From: Ditylenchus dipsaci
Taxonomy: Eukaryota; Nematoda; Chromadorea; Rhabditida; Anguinidae
Direction of reading: 5' to 3'
NCBI GenBank assembly: GCA_004194705.1
Contig: SADC01001306.1
Location: 558,001-622,000 of the forward strand
DNA length: 64,000 bases
Shown: piece by piece, positions 33,890 through 44,748 of the stretch
How positions within the stretch are numbered: the stretch's first letter is position 1
Layout: each line of letters begins with the position of its first letter
The notes under the pieces: generated by a model
Told to the model about the DNA's origin: nothing
Databases searched by the model: none
Seen by the model: the letters and a program-made list of their open reading frames with translations, nothing else
Position numbers and translations under genes: made by a program

Positions 33890-34105
33890 GGAGGGTCTAG
33901 GACAATTAATCGTACGAACATTTTCAACTTCCTCTACGTAAACCATAGCAATTAGAAGAAGAGTTCATCGTACAATTCAAATTTATCCTACGTAAAATGA
34001 ATTGTACGATGAACCCTTCTTTAATTGCCATGGTTTACGTAGAGGAAGTTTAAAATGTCCGTACGATGAATTGTCCGTATGATGAATTCTCCTTACGATG
34101 AATTG
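33890..34105. repeat. foldback with repeated gtacgatgaatt units
   Basis: The arms cttcctctacgtaaaccatag and catggtttacgtagaggaag are mirrored. Subterminal units of gtacgatgaattg / caattaatcgtac occur in both arms, with at least four copies at the right. Confidence 0.7.
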
Positions 34106-34811
34106 GGTGTACGCCGCTGAGGGGTTTCAGCTTTGAAGGCAAATTTGAAAAAGCCGGGAAAAAATAATATAGCCTGGAGATTTCAAACATTAGCCGGGAC
34201 ATTTCAATTTGATCCTATAAAAAATGACCAACACAGATTCTTTAATAAAAAAATTGGTGGGTTGTTAGTGATTCTGGCGAATGTGCCACTTAATATTAGT
34301 CAATTGTTTGTCGGTTTTTCGAATAAATTCCTTTGAAAATGCTCCGAAACGGGTGTCATCAAAAACAGTGGCTGACTTGTCGAGTGAATGACAGCTATTT
34401 TGAAAAAGCTGATAAACATCTTTGTAGAGCATAACAAGCGCTACAAGACTTTATACTTGGTTTTCTCAAAAAAAATTGGCCACAAAATTACTAAGTAGTA
34501 ACTGTTTGCGTACTATCGATTGTCCGCTTATATAGACTTTTTACTTGGAGAACGCATATCAGTATTTTTAGCGAAAAAATGATCTCAATTTGACCTCAAC
34601 AAAGTATCTACGAAAGGCAGCCGTATGCAAGGTGTGCAACGCAGTACTCCTAAAATTGAGTGGAATCACCTTTTAGTCGTTTCAACTTCACTGTTTTTAT
34701 TTTTTATTACAAAAACTATATTTTTGCTCAATCGATGGATTTGTTATACAACTTATCAAAGTATGCTAAAAACTTCGTTTATTCAATTCTAAATAATTTA
34801 CACAACACACA

Positions 34812-35041
34812 CTACATCAGTCGACTATTTACACTGCCGCTGTCATCGCCACCAGGACATTTCTCAAACCTGCGTGGCAACTTCTGTCCGTACTTCTCGT
34901 AGATCGAGTCAAGGAATGATGTTTTTGCATTTTGCCAAGCCTTGTCTCTTGCATTTGGCCCATTGTTGCTATCCTGTGAATCTTCTTCTATCTTGTTATA
35001 TTTAGGATCAGCTATAAGTTTGAGTGACAGCGCCATTGCAT
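34812..35041 (-). CDS. terminal exon of an unidentified - strand gene
   Basis: The acceptor tttcag ends at 35042 and the reading frame runs to a stop at 34812. It gives AMALSLKLIADPKYNKIEED, then a polar stretch and SFLDSIYEKYGQKLPRRFEK. Codon content looks coding and an in-frame ATG at 35036 could instead be the start of a 74-residue protein. It might be a downstream exon of the signal-peptide exon at 43709-43906, since both face the same way with no recognised gene exons between on that strand. The intervening exons of such a gene were not found, so this is only a guess. Confidence 0.4.
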
Positions 35042-35418
35042 CTGAAAATTGCTACATTACTTACACGTTATATTATATTGTTATAGGGTGGTTCCAATGG
35101 AGATGCGAGGCCTTTGTAATTGATATAAAAGATGTGTTAGACAAATTTGAGATACCTCTACATAGCAAAGAGGTTCACGATGACCATATGTGCTCTATTA
35201 CTTTCAGGCCCTTTTGTGTTTACCCTCACATAATACAGGGTGGCCCAATTTTTGTCCCTCTTAACTTTTGTGAAATAACCCTTTTTATTAAAATGACTAT
35301 TTCTTGGGCAACCAACAATGATTTATTGGAACTTTTCTCACAGAATTGTTTCTTATGCTCTGATAAACATTTTAAAAAAATCGAAAGAATATGATTAAAA
35401 AAAAAGTTATGGCCAAAG

Positions 35419-35881
35419 TTAAAGGACCATCGCCGTTGGTGACAATGGCAATTTCGAGTTTTGAATTCGCGGGGACAACCCTTTTATTGCGAAAATATAT
35501 TCGAATTTTTTTCACGATTAAAATTTGTTAAAAATTAAGAACCCTCTGCTAGTCGAGCCCAACGTTGCTTGAAAAATGCTAGATCGGACGACTTAGCCGA
35601 CTCCCATTGAGCCACAACTAATTTTAGTAGCTGTACATTCGCCTTATCTAATAATTAGAATTTAAATTTTAGATGCGAATAGTAAAAAATTTAAAAAAAA
35701 ATTTTTTCTGTTGATTTTCTCATCCTTCGCTTTTGCCTTAGGTATCTTCTCTGTTTTGTTCTTTTTTTCAGCCCTCGGTTTAATTTTATTTTTATTATTT
35801 TTTTTATTTTCCGCAGTTTTGGCTGTCCCGCCAATTCTAAAACTCTAAATTGCCATTGTAATCAACGGCGATTGTTCTTAA
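35419..35881. mobile_element. TTAA-flanked MITE
   Basis: TTAA lies at 35419-35422 and 35878-35881. The ends aaggaccatcgccgttg and caacggcgattgttct are inverted, followed by ggcaatttcgagttttgaat / aaactctaaattgcc and tgtcccgcc-type blocks. The centre differs from that of the shorter members. Confidence 0.75.
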
Positions 35882-36198
35882 GGAAAGCCAAAAATTTGGC
35901 CGTGCTGTATTTTGCCTTGGTCCCCCTGTTTTTTAGCTTATGCTAGGTTTAAGAGTAAGCCTGCAGGTCTTTCTCTTTTTTACTCAATCCGAATTGGAAT
36001 CAGGCAGGAGCTTGTGCTGATTATCTGGATTCTTTGGTATCCCTTTTTCACGGAGTTAACTGCGTACTACCAGCGCCGAGGAAAACCTGGTCTTGAAACA
36101 TCGCTTTAAAGTCAGTTGTCGTTTTCCTCTCAGAGAATCCCTCAAGTCATCTTCACGATAAGTCACACGTTCCGTATGTATTTCCTGTTTTCCACTAG

Positions 36199-36495
36199 AT
36201 TTTTATTATGTATATTTCAAGCGCATCTGATAGCAGTGGCTTTACGAAACGTCTGGGGTTATTCTCGACTACAGGATTTGCAGGAACTGCAATTGGTTAG
36301 TCCATCTGCGTGTACAGTACTTTCACTTCGACAACTTGTTTTTCAGGGAAGAAAAGTGGTAAAGAAAAAGTGAAAACAACGAAAGAAGAGAACAACATCA
36401 TCAAAACTGTTGATAGCCTCGTTCGATCGAGAGTGCTCGCTATCGTGGCTATTCTAGATGAATCGCAGATAGAAAAAGCTGAGAAGAAACTTTAG
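36199..36495 (+). CDS. last two exons of an unidentified + strand gene
   Basis: Exon 36199-36295 (acceptor ccactag) reads SSASDSSGFTKRLGLFSTTG, then FAGTAIG, ending in phase 1 at a gttag donor. Exon 36347-36495 (acceptor tttttcag) continues in phase with KKSGKEKVKTTKEENN and ends EKAEKKL at a stop. It is lysine-rich and charged. Upstream open stretches near 35980-36190 may be earlier exons but include a stop. No family was recognised. Confidence 0.45.
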
Positions 36496-36657
36496 TGCCT
36501 TGTTACGACACAGGTAGACTGCTGGATTTGGATATATTAAGTTGCATTAAGTACTCTTCGTACAAGTATTTTAATAATTTTCAAAATTTTCGTTGGTCTG
36601 TAGCTTATATTTAGTTGCCCTCATTGTTCCTACCTAAATTTGAGTAGATGTGTGTCA

Positions 36658-36945
36658 ATGGACAAAACACTAAGAAGCTGGGATGCCAGTTCAATTCGAA
36701 ACGTCAAAGCACCTTATAAAGTTCGCCGCGAAAGGTTACAAAAAGAAAAGTTAGGTGAAACTTCACTGTTAAATTGACTTCAAATTTTCAGAATCCTCAA
36801 TATATTCACAGATGCATGGTGGTTTGAAGTGCTAGAAGAACTTGAGCGAAAGGCTAATAATGATCAATGCGTGCAAGAAATTATCAAACTGCATGAGCCT
36901 AGGATTCCTGATTGTGTGAAAGCTCTCTTTTTGTTAGGGCATTGA
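36658..36945 (+). CDS. compact two-exon gene for a 76-residue protein
   Basis: Exon 1 is 36658-36734 and exon 2 is 36792-36945, with a 57-base GT-AG intron. The spliced frame begins MDKTLRSWDASSIRNVK and continues ILNIFTDAWWFEVLEELERK, then CVQEIIKLHEPRIPDCVKAL, with a stop at 36943-36945. The composition (WW motif, Pro-Asp-Cys, amphipathic helices) looks like a conserved small protein, not random sequence. No signal peptide was seen. I do not recognise it. It could also be the end of a longer gene, since the ATG context is not decisive. Confidence 0.5.
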
Positions 36946-37889
36946 AAATGTTGTTTACTTCATTTGTTTGTCTATTGTTCAAATTCCATAAAAGTTAACA
37001 TGGTTTACCAACCACTCCTCCACCAACGATGGATCTTTTTGCGGGTGTGATTGCCTTCTGTCGGCAGTCCCGAAAAGGATCCATTCTGGAGATCTCCCAA
37101 CCTTCGTTTCTTTGATACAATTTTTTATACTACTAAAACGCACCTTCAACAACAGCTCTAATATGTCTAGTTATCATTGCCGGGTCATATCCACACTGCG
37201 AAGTAGCTTTTAACAGAACTTGTACCCATAATCTTAATTAAAAATCTAGAAAATTATCTTTGCAAAAATTTCAAGACCTTTCATCTTCTGGAACACTATC
37301 GAGATCAAATTTTTCAAACGGTATTTTTGCTCTGGTTTTTGTCTAACACCTAGAAAAAATTATATTTATCTAGTGCATTTCCAACTATTCACCAAATTTT
37401 CTCTATTAAACAAGCCTTCTCCGAAAAAAAATAAACTATCTCAAGCAATAAAAAAACAAATAGGCATGTCCGTTTAATAGAGAAAATACGGTATTATTCT
37501 CTGTAGACAAATTTTTCACCATGCGCGATAAATTGACCCACAGAGCTTGATGAAGGCAGATTAGAAGGTGGTAGTTGGATTGAGTTAGCGCTGAATCAAA
37601 ATTACGAAGTTATTCATATCTGAGCAATTTACACTTTAAATAATGAACCCCTCGATTCCTTGGGTCAAACCTAGGCTGGGCACTTGAACAATATGAGCAG
37701 TGCCATATGATGAGACAATAAATCTTAAAATAACTATTTTTTTAATTTCAAATCCACAATAGGCTTACTCAACCATTCCCTCTAGTCCAAGAGCATAATT
37801 TCCTGATCTAAAATGGGCTACATTCCGGTGAAACGCTGTTTGTAGGACTTCGCGAGATAATTTTGGCATCTGCCAAATTATTATTATTT

Positions 37890-38640
37890 TTTGCTTGTAG
37901 GTGAAGAGAAGGCAGGAATTCCTCTTACCCCCTGGCCCAAATACGCGTTTTTATCAACTCCTATCATCGTTTTATGGCTTCAAATGGGAAGAAAACAAGA
38001 AAAAAAAACTGTTGGGAGGGACACTTCATTAATTTTTGATCCAGAGTCTTGCTCGGAATTATGTTTAAGGCAAGTGAGTGAGTCTCTAACTCTCAAACCC
38101 GCTGCGCCCCCAAAGGGGCAAATTCTTAAGCAAACTCTCAAGCCCTTCTCGAGGCGCAGGGGCTTGAGAGTTAGAGATGCGCGCACTCACCTATCCTAGA
38201 CATAATTCCGAGCAAGACTATTGATCATAAAATGCATACAGAGGCTCTTTTTGCCAAGTCCATGTTAAAAACATGGTGAAATAGTCGAAAAGTCAAAATT
38301 TCAAAATGCCATGAATGATGCCCTGGATGCATGAAAAAAGCATGTATACCAGAGTTTCTTTAATGAGCAGGCCCCAGTTTACAAAATTATGTTCCACCCC
38401 ATTTTTAGTCGTTTTATGGGTCTCCCGGTACCCCTATATTTTTGATCATAAAGATAGGGTATAATGGTTTCGGTCGGAATTTGTAAAAAAATTTCATCTC
38501 GAAAATGGTCGTCTCAATATTTTCTTTCATGTTTTCTACCCATTTGAAGCCATAAAACGATGATAGGAGTTCTTGATAAAACGTGTTTTTGAACCAGGAG
38601 GGTTAAAGGAATTTTCGCCAAAAATAAGATTGGAATACCT
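37890..38640. repeat. foldback element enclosing a GC-tipped hairpin
   Basis: The arms atcatcgttttatggcttca and gaagccataaaacgatgata are mirrored and extend outward with gaps. The GC-tipped hairpin copy (about 38035-38370) lies between, with an extra 25-base block (ggggcaaattcttaagcaaa) inside its tip. Confidence 0.7.
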
Positions 38641-38762
38641 CTGCCCGCAACAGAAATACTAGAAAACATATGGGTTAATTGCTTTGAAATGTTCACGAAA
38701 ATTGACTCGGATACAAAAAGGCTGATAAGTGCTATGCAACGACTGATCTCTCACAGATAAAG

Positions 38763-39239
38763 CTGTAACTCGAGGTGTTAAGCGAATTGATCCACATCGA
38801 ATTGATCCACACACGAAATGCTTTTAAATTTTCGTCTTGAAAAGTTTACTCGTTAATTCAAACATTTTTCAGTGAAACCAGGACCTCCATGCACCAACTA
38901 AACCAAGTCATCGCCAATAGGGTATTTATAGAGCATTGGGCAATAATTGATTTTTGTGAAATAATATTGTCTAAAGCTCAAAAAACTCGCGAGAAACGGC
39001 ATTTTTATTACTACAAACATCTTCAGCATACCCGAATCAGTCCAGAAACGTTTTGGAACATTTGGAACGAAAAAGTTTTTTTGATCCAAGTGGACGACAC
39101 TTGGTTTAGTTGGTGCATGAGAGATCCGGGGTTTCACTGAAAAATGTTTAAGACAAAAATTTAAAAGCATTTCGTGTCGGGACAAATTTTGTGGACAATT
39201 CGTGTGTTGATAAATTCGGTGCCGCCCGTAACTCGACAC
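38763..39239. repeat. foldback element
   Basis: Mirrored pairs include acacgaaatgcttttaaatt with aatttaaaagcatttcgtgt, and atgcaccaactaaaccaa with ttggtttagttggtgcat. The 83- and 127-residue open frames on the two strands are both on these arms and are not taken as genes. Confidence 0.7.
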
Positions 39240-39850
39240 ATTTTTTTGAAAATGAAGAATTCTTTTTTTTGAATATTTCAAATTTCGAGTATAGCGGACA
39301 GTTTTATCTGTGATAGATCATCGTCTTATCATATAATTAATCGTATTTCAGCAAAGTTTTAGGACGGACTCAAACAGAAGTCTAAGATATCTTTGAGCCC
39401 GTCTTAACATATGCTGCACATCCCTGCTAAAAAAACAGCAGGGAGCCAAAAAATCCTACTAGCATATAGAACGCAGTTTTTCGAGATAGAGAAAAAACTT
39501 TTTCGTAGCACATTTCAGTCTTTTCTTGAAACCAAATTAGTATGCACCGAAACAAAACTATGCAGTACAGAAGACTTTTTGTGAAAACTAACCTGTCTGT
39601 CCATCCGAGAATTAACAATCAACACCAATGTATCAAAAAGAAACGTCCTTGAAAATGTTTAAAAATTAGTATTAGTCAAAATAATGAGTCTAGTTTAAGT
39701 TCCACTTGATAGTTTTGATACTTGGAGCGCAACCTAGAATAAATTAGAATACGCATTAGGTCGCTTGCTTTTTAAGCTAAAAAAAACTAACAGATTGGTG
39801 AACTTCTCGATGCTCACAGATTCCTAAAATTGCAATATTAGATTTATTTA

Positions 39851-40002
39851 CAGTCAACGCTCTCTATGACGAGGCTGTTCATAACGACCCGAAAAAAAGA
39901 TTTGGTTGGTGTACAGAGAAATTTAGAAAAAACGACGTTCTTTATAACAAAGCTCTCTATAACCACTATATTTTGGCCGGTCGCTTAAGAGTGGTGAGAC
40001 TG
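39851..40002. mobile_element. short TA-flanked MITE
   Basis: The ends are cagtcaacgctctctatgac and a diverged right end closing in gtggtgagactg, with TA before and after. Internal ttctttataacaaagctctc is typical of pogo-like MITEs that mimic their own ends. Confidence 0.55.
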
Positions 40003-40102
40003 TATCCCGAAATTTTGTAGATTTAATTTTTTTCATCACCCATTGAAAGATCTCAAAATTTTATAATTAACAAAAATGTAAACAGGCTATATATTTTTAC
40101 TT

Positions 40103-40340
40103 AAAGGGCCACTGCCGTCTCCGACAACGGTTCCCCCGCCAATTCAAATTTTTTTCTTTATCGTTGGATCCACGTACTAATTTTTCAACTTGGTTTCTAT
40201 CAAAACTATACCTAAAATAAAATTCTAGGCCTTGTTTTGTTAAAACCAAGCTGAAAAATCCGTACAGAAGTTGAATGATTAGGTAAAAAAATTTGAATTG
40301 GCGGGGGACAATTCGAAACAGGTGGAAATGGCCCTTTAAA
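40103..40340. mobile_element. TTAA-flanked MITE, reference copy
   Basis: TTAA lies at both ends. The inverted ends aagggccactgccgtctc and ggtggaaatggccctt are continued by the mirrored tcccccgccaattcaaattt / aaatttgaattggcggggga. The centre tcaacttggtttct...ccaagctgaaaa is shared with the 25156 and 42556 copies. Confidence 0.85.
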
Positions 40341-40341
40341 G

Positions 40342-42072
40342 AGAGGGAGGGGCGTGCAAATCATAATGCGAATATTTTGAACTCTCAGGTTCGATTCCCA
40401 GTGGATGCATATGCTATTTTTTTACTCTACATTTTGTAAGGATAATATTTTTTTTCTACCTGCAAAATATTTTTTTTACCCGCAAATGAGAAATACCGCG
40501 AAATTTTTTTTTTCTACCCGTAAATTTTTCTTTCTACCCGCAAATATTTCTTTAACCCGCAAATTACTTCTTTTCTACCCGCAAATTTGCTCTTTTTCAT
40601 TCCTATGTCTTAACTATTTTTGAAATCACAATTTAAGCTTTTGCAAAATACAATATGGTATTCTACTCGTATTGTGGGAATAAAAAAGGGCACTTTTATA
40701 GTCCCGCACCATACTCGGATTTTTGAAAAGTGACCCAAAATCACCCCCAAACTCATTTTTTCTGCTTAACACGATAAAAGAAGCATTTCTAAACAATTTT
40801 TGATTAAAAAATTTGAACTTTGCAAAAAAATTAATACTCTAAAAAGACCATTTTTGCCTGAGGAATGGGAGGCAATTTTTTTGGCGAAATTTAAACTTTT
40901 TTAATTAGAAAGTGTTTAGATTAGGGTTCTCATCTTAAAATTTTAAAAAGGACATTTGGATTTAAAAAAAAGGATTTTGTCCAGTGTTTATTGCTATTTT
41001 GGAGCGAAAAAAAGATTTTGACTAAAAACTTTAAAAATAAAAAGATTTTGGGTCCTAAAAAAAGGACAAATCTTTTAAAAAGGACGAATGAGAACCCTGG
41101 TTTAAATATGTTTCTTTATCGTGTTGAGCAGAAAAAATGAGCTCGGGGGTGATTCTGGGTCACTTTTCAAAAAATCCGAGCATGGGGGGGGTGGGTACTA
41201 TAAAAGTACCCCTTTTTTCATTCCCACATTTTGTAGAAGCTAAAATTGTGATTTTGAACATAGTTAAGACATAGAAATGAAAGAGAGCAAATTTGCGGGT
41301 AGAAAAGAAGAAATGTGCTGGTAGAAAGAAATATTTTTCGGGTAGAAAGAAAATTTTGCAGTATTTCTCATTTGCGGGTAGAAATGAATATTTTGCGGGT
41401 AAAAAAAATACCACCCTTTTAGTAATTTCCCTGACTGCTACAGCTGAAAACTATCTAGCCATCGATTGCACTCATTTGCAGTACTCATTCACTGTCACTT
41501 ACTGCCCAATTTTGCGATTTCAAACAAATGACGATCAAAGCGAAAGGAAATCAGCCGAAATAATGCGCATTTAGTTTTATATCGCCTGAAACTTCACCCA
41601 TTTTGTTTTTTTCTCCACGCGTTTAGTAACTTTTTAGAGTCACAATTTCATGAGGAATAAGCTAAGAATATTTTCACTCTAAACTCTCTGCAAACAATCA
41701 GGTGGCTAGGGAAGGTTCGACCAGGGAAGAAACTAGTACTTTTGAGGGGTAGGATTTCGGTATTATTTTGGAAGTGAAATTTTTTGCCACTTTAGTTTGC
41801 ATAATAGTTTACAACCACATACTGAAAATGACGCCAGGAAGCAGAGCTCCATTTTAAGTATAAGGTTGAAAGTGATCATGTAAATTAATATTTCAAAAAC
41901 GTCGCTTCCAAAATAATACCAAAAAGGTCCGGGATAGTCCAAGGAAGAATGCCATGGAAGGGGATATGGTCGAATGTTTTTTAAATCTAAAGTTTTTGAA
42001 TATATAAAGTTTGAATCTATTTGAACCTGAGAGTTCGAAATATTCGCATTATGATTTTCACGCCTCCCCCTT
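40342..42072. repeat. large foldback with stacked tttctacccgcaaat units
   Basis: The ends gagggaggggcgtgcaaatc and gattttcacgcctccccc are mirrored, along with gcgaatattttgaactctca. Inside, 40430-40590 carries about six units of ttctacccgcaaatt, and 41270-41410 carries their complements. A B-box-like ggttcgattccc lies at about 40388. No transposase was seen. Confidence 0.75.
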
Positions 42073-42555
42073 TTAATTTTACGGATTAAAAATCAATAGG
42101 CTAATACGCTAATAAAAGTGTGAAAATGCTGAAACAAAACTTCAAGAAGCTGAAAAAATCACATTGCGAAAATTAAATATATAGTCATCTATTTCTATCA
42201 TTTTTATATACTTTTTTCATAATCTTTCATATATATTTATTTTTTAATAAATATAACTGGCTTACATATGGTAAAGTTCCTAGTTTTTCAATCAATGCAA
42301 TCTAAAGCACAAATTCAGTATTATTTTTACTCAAGTCAAAAATATTTCCATAACCAACCATAATATATAAGTTAGAATTCTGATGGTTAGCACAAGCTGG
42401 GGATGTGTTGCGGATTTGTGATGTAATTTGTTGTAGCTAAATTTAAATATATAAAATATATATAAAAGAGCTGAAATTTTCCAACAAATTTTTAGGGTTT
42501 CAGGGCGTACATGAATTCCGCAGAAAATTTTGGGTTCATTTTTTTTGCTTATGCT

Positions 42556-42792
42556 TTAAAGGGGCATGGTCACCTGTTACAAATTTTGTCCCGCCATTCA
42601 AAATTGTTTTGTTAATCATTGAACTTCCGTAATGATTTTTCAACTTGGTTTCTAACAAAACTATGCCTAAAATTGAATTTTAGGCCTGGTTTTGTTCAAG
42701 ACCATGTTGAAAAATACGTACAGAAGTTCAATGATTCGGAAAATTTTTTGAATTCCCGGGACAAATTTAAAACAGGTGACTATGCCCTTTAA
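42556..42792. mobile_element. TTAA-flanked MITE
   Basis: TTAA lies at 42556-42559 and 42789-42792. The ends aggggcatggtcacctgtt and aacaggtgactatgccct are inverted, and the centre has acttggtttctaacaaaac as in the other members. Confidence 0.8.
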
Positions 42793-42930
42793 AAATGTTC
42801 AGAATCGGAAAAAGAAGGTAAAATAAATGTGAAACATAAAACAATATAAATCATGAAAAGTTTGATAAAAAATAACAAAAGGGAAAGAATAGATTTTTTA
42901 GTTAGGAGTACCAACGTTATTTTGCTTATA

Positions 42931-43515
42931 TTGGGTTGATTCATAATTAATGCGGTTTTTTGTTGCCTTATGATTCTTTTGATCTATTTCTTCTTTAAAT
43001 TTGCTTTTTTTCTTTTAAAGTATGCCATCGCTTTTAGTTAAGAAGAATGCGCGTCGAAAACCACCTTCACATTCGCCATATCATGCTCTACCACTTCGAG
43101 AAAGGACGGAGGGCAGCGCAGTCTTTTCGCGATATTGTCGAACTCTTGAAAATCGTGTGGTCCAATCCATCAATGAGAAAGGCTGGGATTTGCTCTAACA
43201 TACTCCATATTCACCAACAGAAGCTCCAACAGACTGCCACGTCAACCGGTCTCTAAAGAATTGGCTAGCGGGGAAGGTCTTCGAGGATTTGGACGAACTT
43301 GTTGTTGATCTCAAAGCGTGGATTGCATCCAAGAATGCTGGCTTCTTTGCTCGCGAAATTGATCAACTGCCAAGTAAATGGGAAGCTGTTATTGATGTTG
43401 ATGGCGAATATGCCCCAGAGTGATCCTTTAGAAATGTTTATAATTATGCTTTCAAATGTTTTGTTGTCGAATAAAGTTACAATAAAAAATCCGCATTAAT
43501 TATGAATCAACCCAA
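42931..43515 (+). mobile_element. internally deleted mariner transposon
   Basis: The inverted ends ttgggttgattcataattaa (42931) and ttaattatgaatcaacccaa (43515) are flanked by TA (42929-42930 and 43516-43517). At 585 bases it is well short of a full mariner of about 1.3 kb. It keeps both ends of the transposase coding sequence but not the middle. Confidence 0.9.
43040..43423 (+). pseudogene. mariner transposase, both termini only
   Basis: The N-terminal region reads HLHIRHIMLYHFEKGRRAAQ (mariner DNA-binding start). After a jump near 43135 the C-terminal region reads YSPTEAPTDCHVNRSLKNWL and KNAGFFAREIDQLPSKWEAV, closing with DVDGEYAPE and a stop. The typical SPD-type third acidic position is replaced (YSPTEAPTD), the central catalytic region is missing and the two parts are in different frames. 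Confidence 0.85.
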
Positions 43516-43708
43516 TAGATTTGCGCGCAAATTCGAGCAAGACTCTTCACTCAAAATGTATCTTAAGAGAATTTTCGCACATCTCCAGTGGAAAAAAGCG
43601 GTGGAATAATTCTTAACCAAGTATTCAAATTGGGCTCTCAAAGCAAAAGGTCAAATTTTGGTCAAAGTTTGTTCCTCTAATACTAAGCAACCGAATAAAA
43701 TTCATTAC

Positions 43709-43906
43709 CCTCACAATCTTCTCAAACAAAGTTCTGCGCTCTTCAGGCAACAGTATTTCGGCAGGGTCACATAGCTGACCAGGTAGCAGTATTCTGCACT
43801 GCAAAGGGTCTAGTCTAGGGTCAGGGTAGGTTTGTGGACTGAACTGCCCATTGACTGACTCCAGTAAGGTCAGGAAGCACACAAACCACAGAAAAGCACT
43901 TATCAT
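43709..43906 (-). CDS. first exon of a secreted MOLO-1/TPM-like protein
   Basis: The ATG at 43906-43904 opens MISAFLWFVCFLTLLESVNG, a clear signal peptide, then QFSPQTYPDPRLDPLQCR and LCDPAEILLPEERRTLFEK. The C-x-P-G-x-x-CDPxxILxxEER pattern resembles the start of nematode TPM-domain proteins such as MOLO-1. The exon is exactly 66 codons and ends in phase 0 at a gtaatg donor (43708). Downstream exons were not found within reach; the exon at 34812-35041 is one candidate. Family membership is inferred from one exon. Confidence 0.55.
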
Positions 43907-44748
43907 TGATATGAAAAGGCTGCAAGTGAAAGTGGATGTTGATAAACAAACGGGTGATAGGCAAGAATACCCTTTTGCTCGACGGGTTTCACACAAACAC
44001 CAACATCTGCACAGGGAAGAGGAGAGGCGATCAAGTTTTCCGTCTTTCACACAAGGGTGTGGATTTAGAGGATGCAGAGAGCTGTTGTAATTATGGATTT
44101 GGGGGAGAATGTGACCAGGAGAAACATTCATTTCAGCCTTGGTGTTTGTGAATAAAAAACTAGCGGAAAGAGTTAAAGCAGCAGAGGATCATCTTGGCTG
44201 TGGCTGACCCCTTTCGATGAGGGGTGGCAAAATAATTCTTTTTTATTCCATTCAACTCATCATAATTACAATCTTCTTTTTTTGTGCTTGCTGTGATTTT
44301 TTATAATTTGATTTTGACGGAAAAAAAAACATTTCAAAAAATAGAAAGGCAGTCACCACATGAGATTTCAGTGAATAAAACATTATTGTTCGAATCCCCG
44401 CTAAGTCTACGACCATTACCATCAAAAGCGTCAAATATGTCAAAATTTGACTTAAAATTTTAGTCAGCTTTAGTTCGTTTGATCGAAAAGCAAAAGTTTC
44501 AAGATATTAGTAAAAAAGCGTAAAAAATAAAGGCATGAAATGGTTTTTCTTTACGGATCGTATTGTACTAACTTTGCTAGTTTTGACACTTTTGACGCTT
44601 TCAAACTAAGATTTTGCGGCTTTTAGACTTAACCATCTAAAATGGACTAAAAATTTTTAGTCAAAATGTTGCCCGTTTTTGACGCTTTTGACAACATTGC
44701 AAAAAATATCAACTTTTATCAACTTTTTTTACAGATAAGAGGCACTAC

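Larger units (their letters stand above)
31620..34800. other. intergenic stretch, possible unassigned exon
   Basis: This holds inverted repeats (33058-33313 and 33890-34100). A more GC-rich segment at 32498-32775 is bounded by a good acceptor (ttttacag) and a good donor (caggtaattg) on the + strand. It has an open frame up to 32763, but also a hydrophobic open frame on the other strand, so its meaning is unclear. Nothing else was recognised. Confidence 0.4.
36946..43700. other. repeat-dominated intergenic stretch
   Basis: No gene was recognised apart from the decayed mariner. It holds foldbacks at 37890-38640, 38763-39239 and 40342-42072, MITEs at 39851-40002, 40103-40340 and 42556-42792, and a gaggaaatacggta-type end near 37480. 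Open frames here fall on inverted-repeat arms. Confidence 0.6.

Noticed and set aside
34942..35394. 150-codon + strand open frame, the second longest in the window
   Set aside because: It overlaps the - strand exon at 34812-35041 and runs on into repeat-like sequence starting acagggtggcccaattt. A part near 35090-35200 looks somewhat coding but has no clear donor, so no gene was called.
38889..39281. 83- and 127-codon open frames on opposite strands
   Set aside because: They overlap on an inverted repeat and have no splice support or recognisable motif.
40405..41414. Open frames rich in FFLPAKYFF
   Set aside because: They read through ttctacccgcaaat tandem units on the two arms of a foldback element.
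43851..44151. Two + strand open frames of 71-79 codons
   Set aside because: They are antisense to the signal-peptide exon at 43709-43906 and its upstream region, which has the better evidence.
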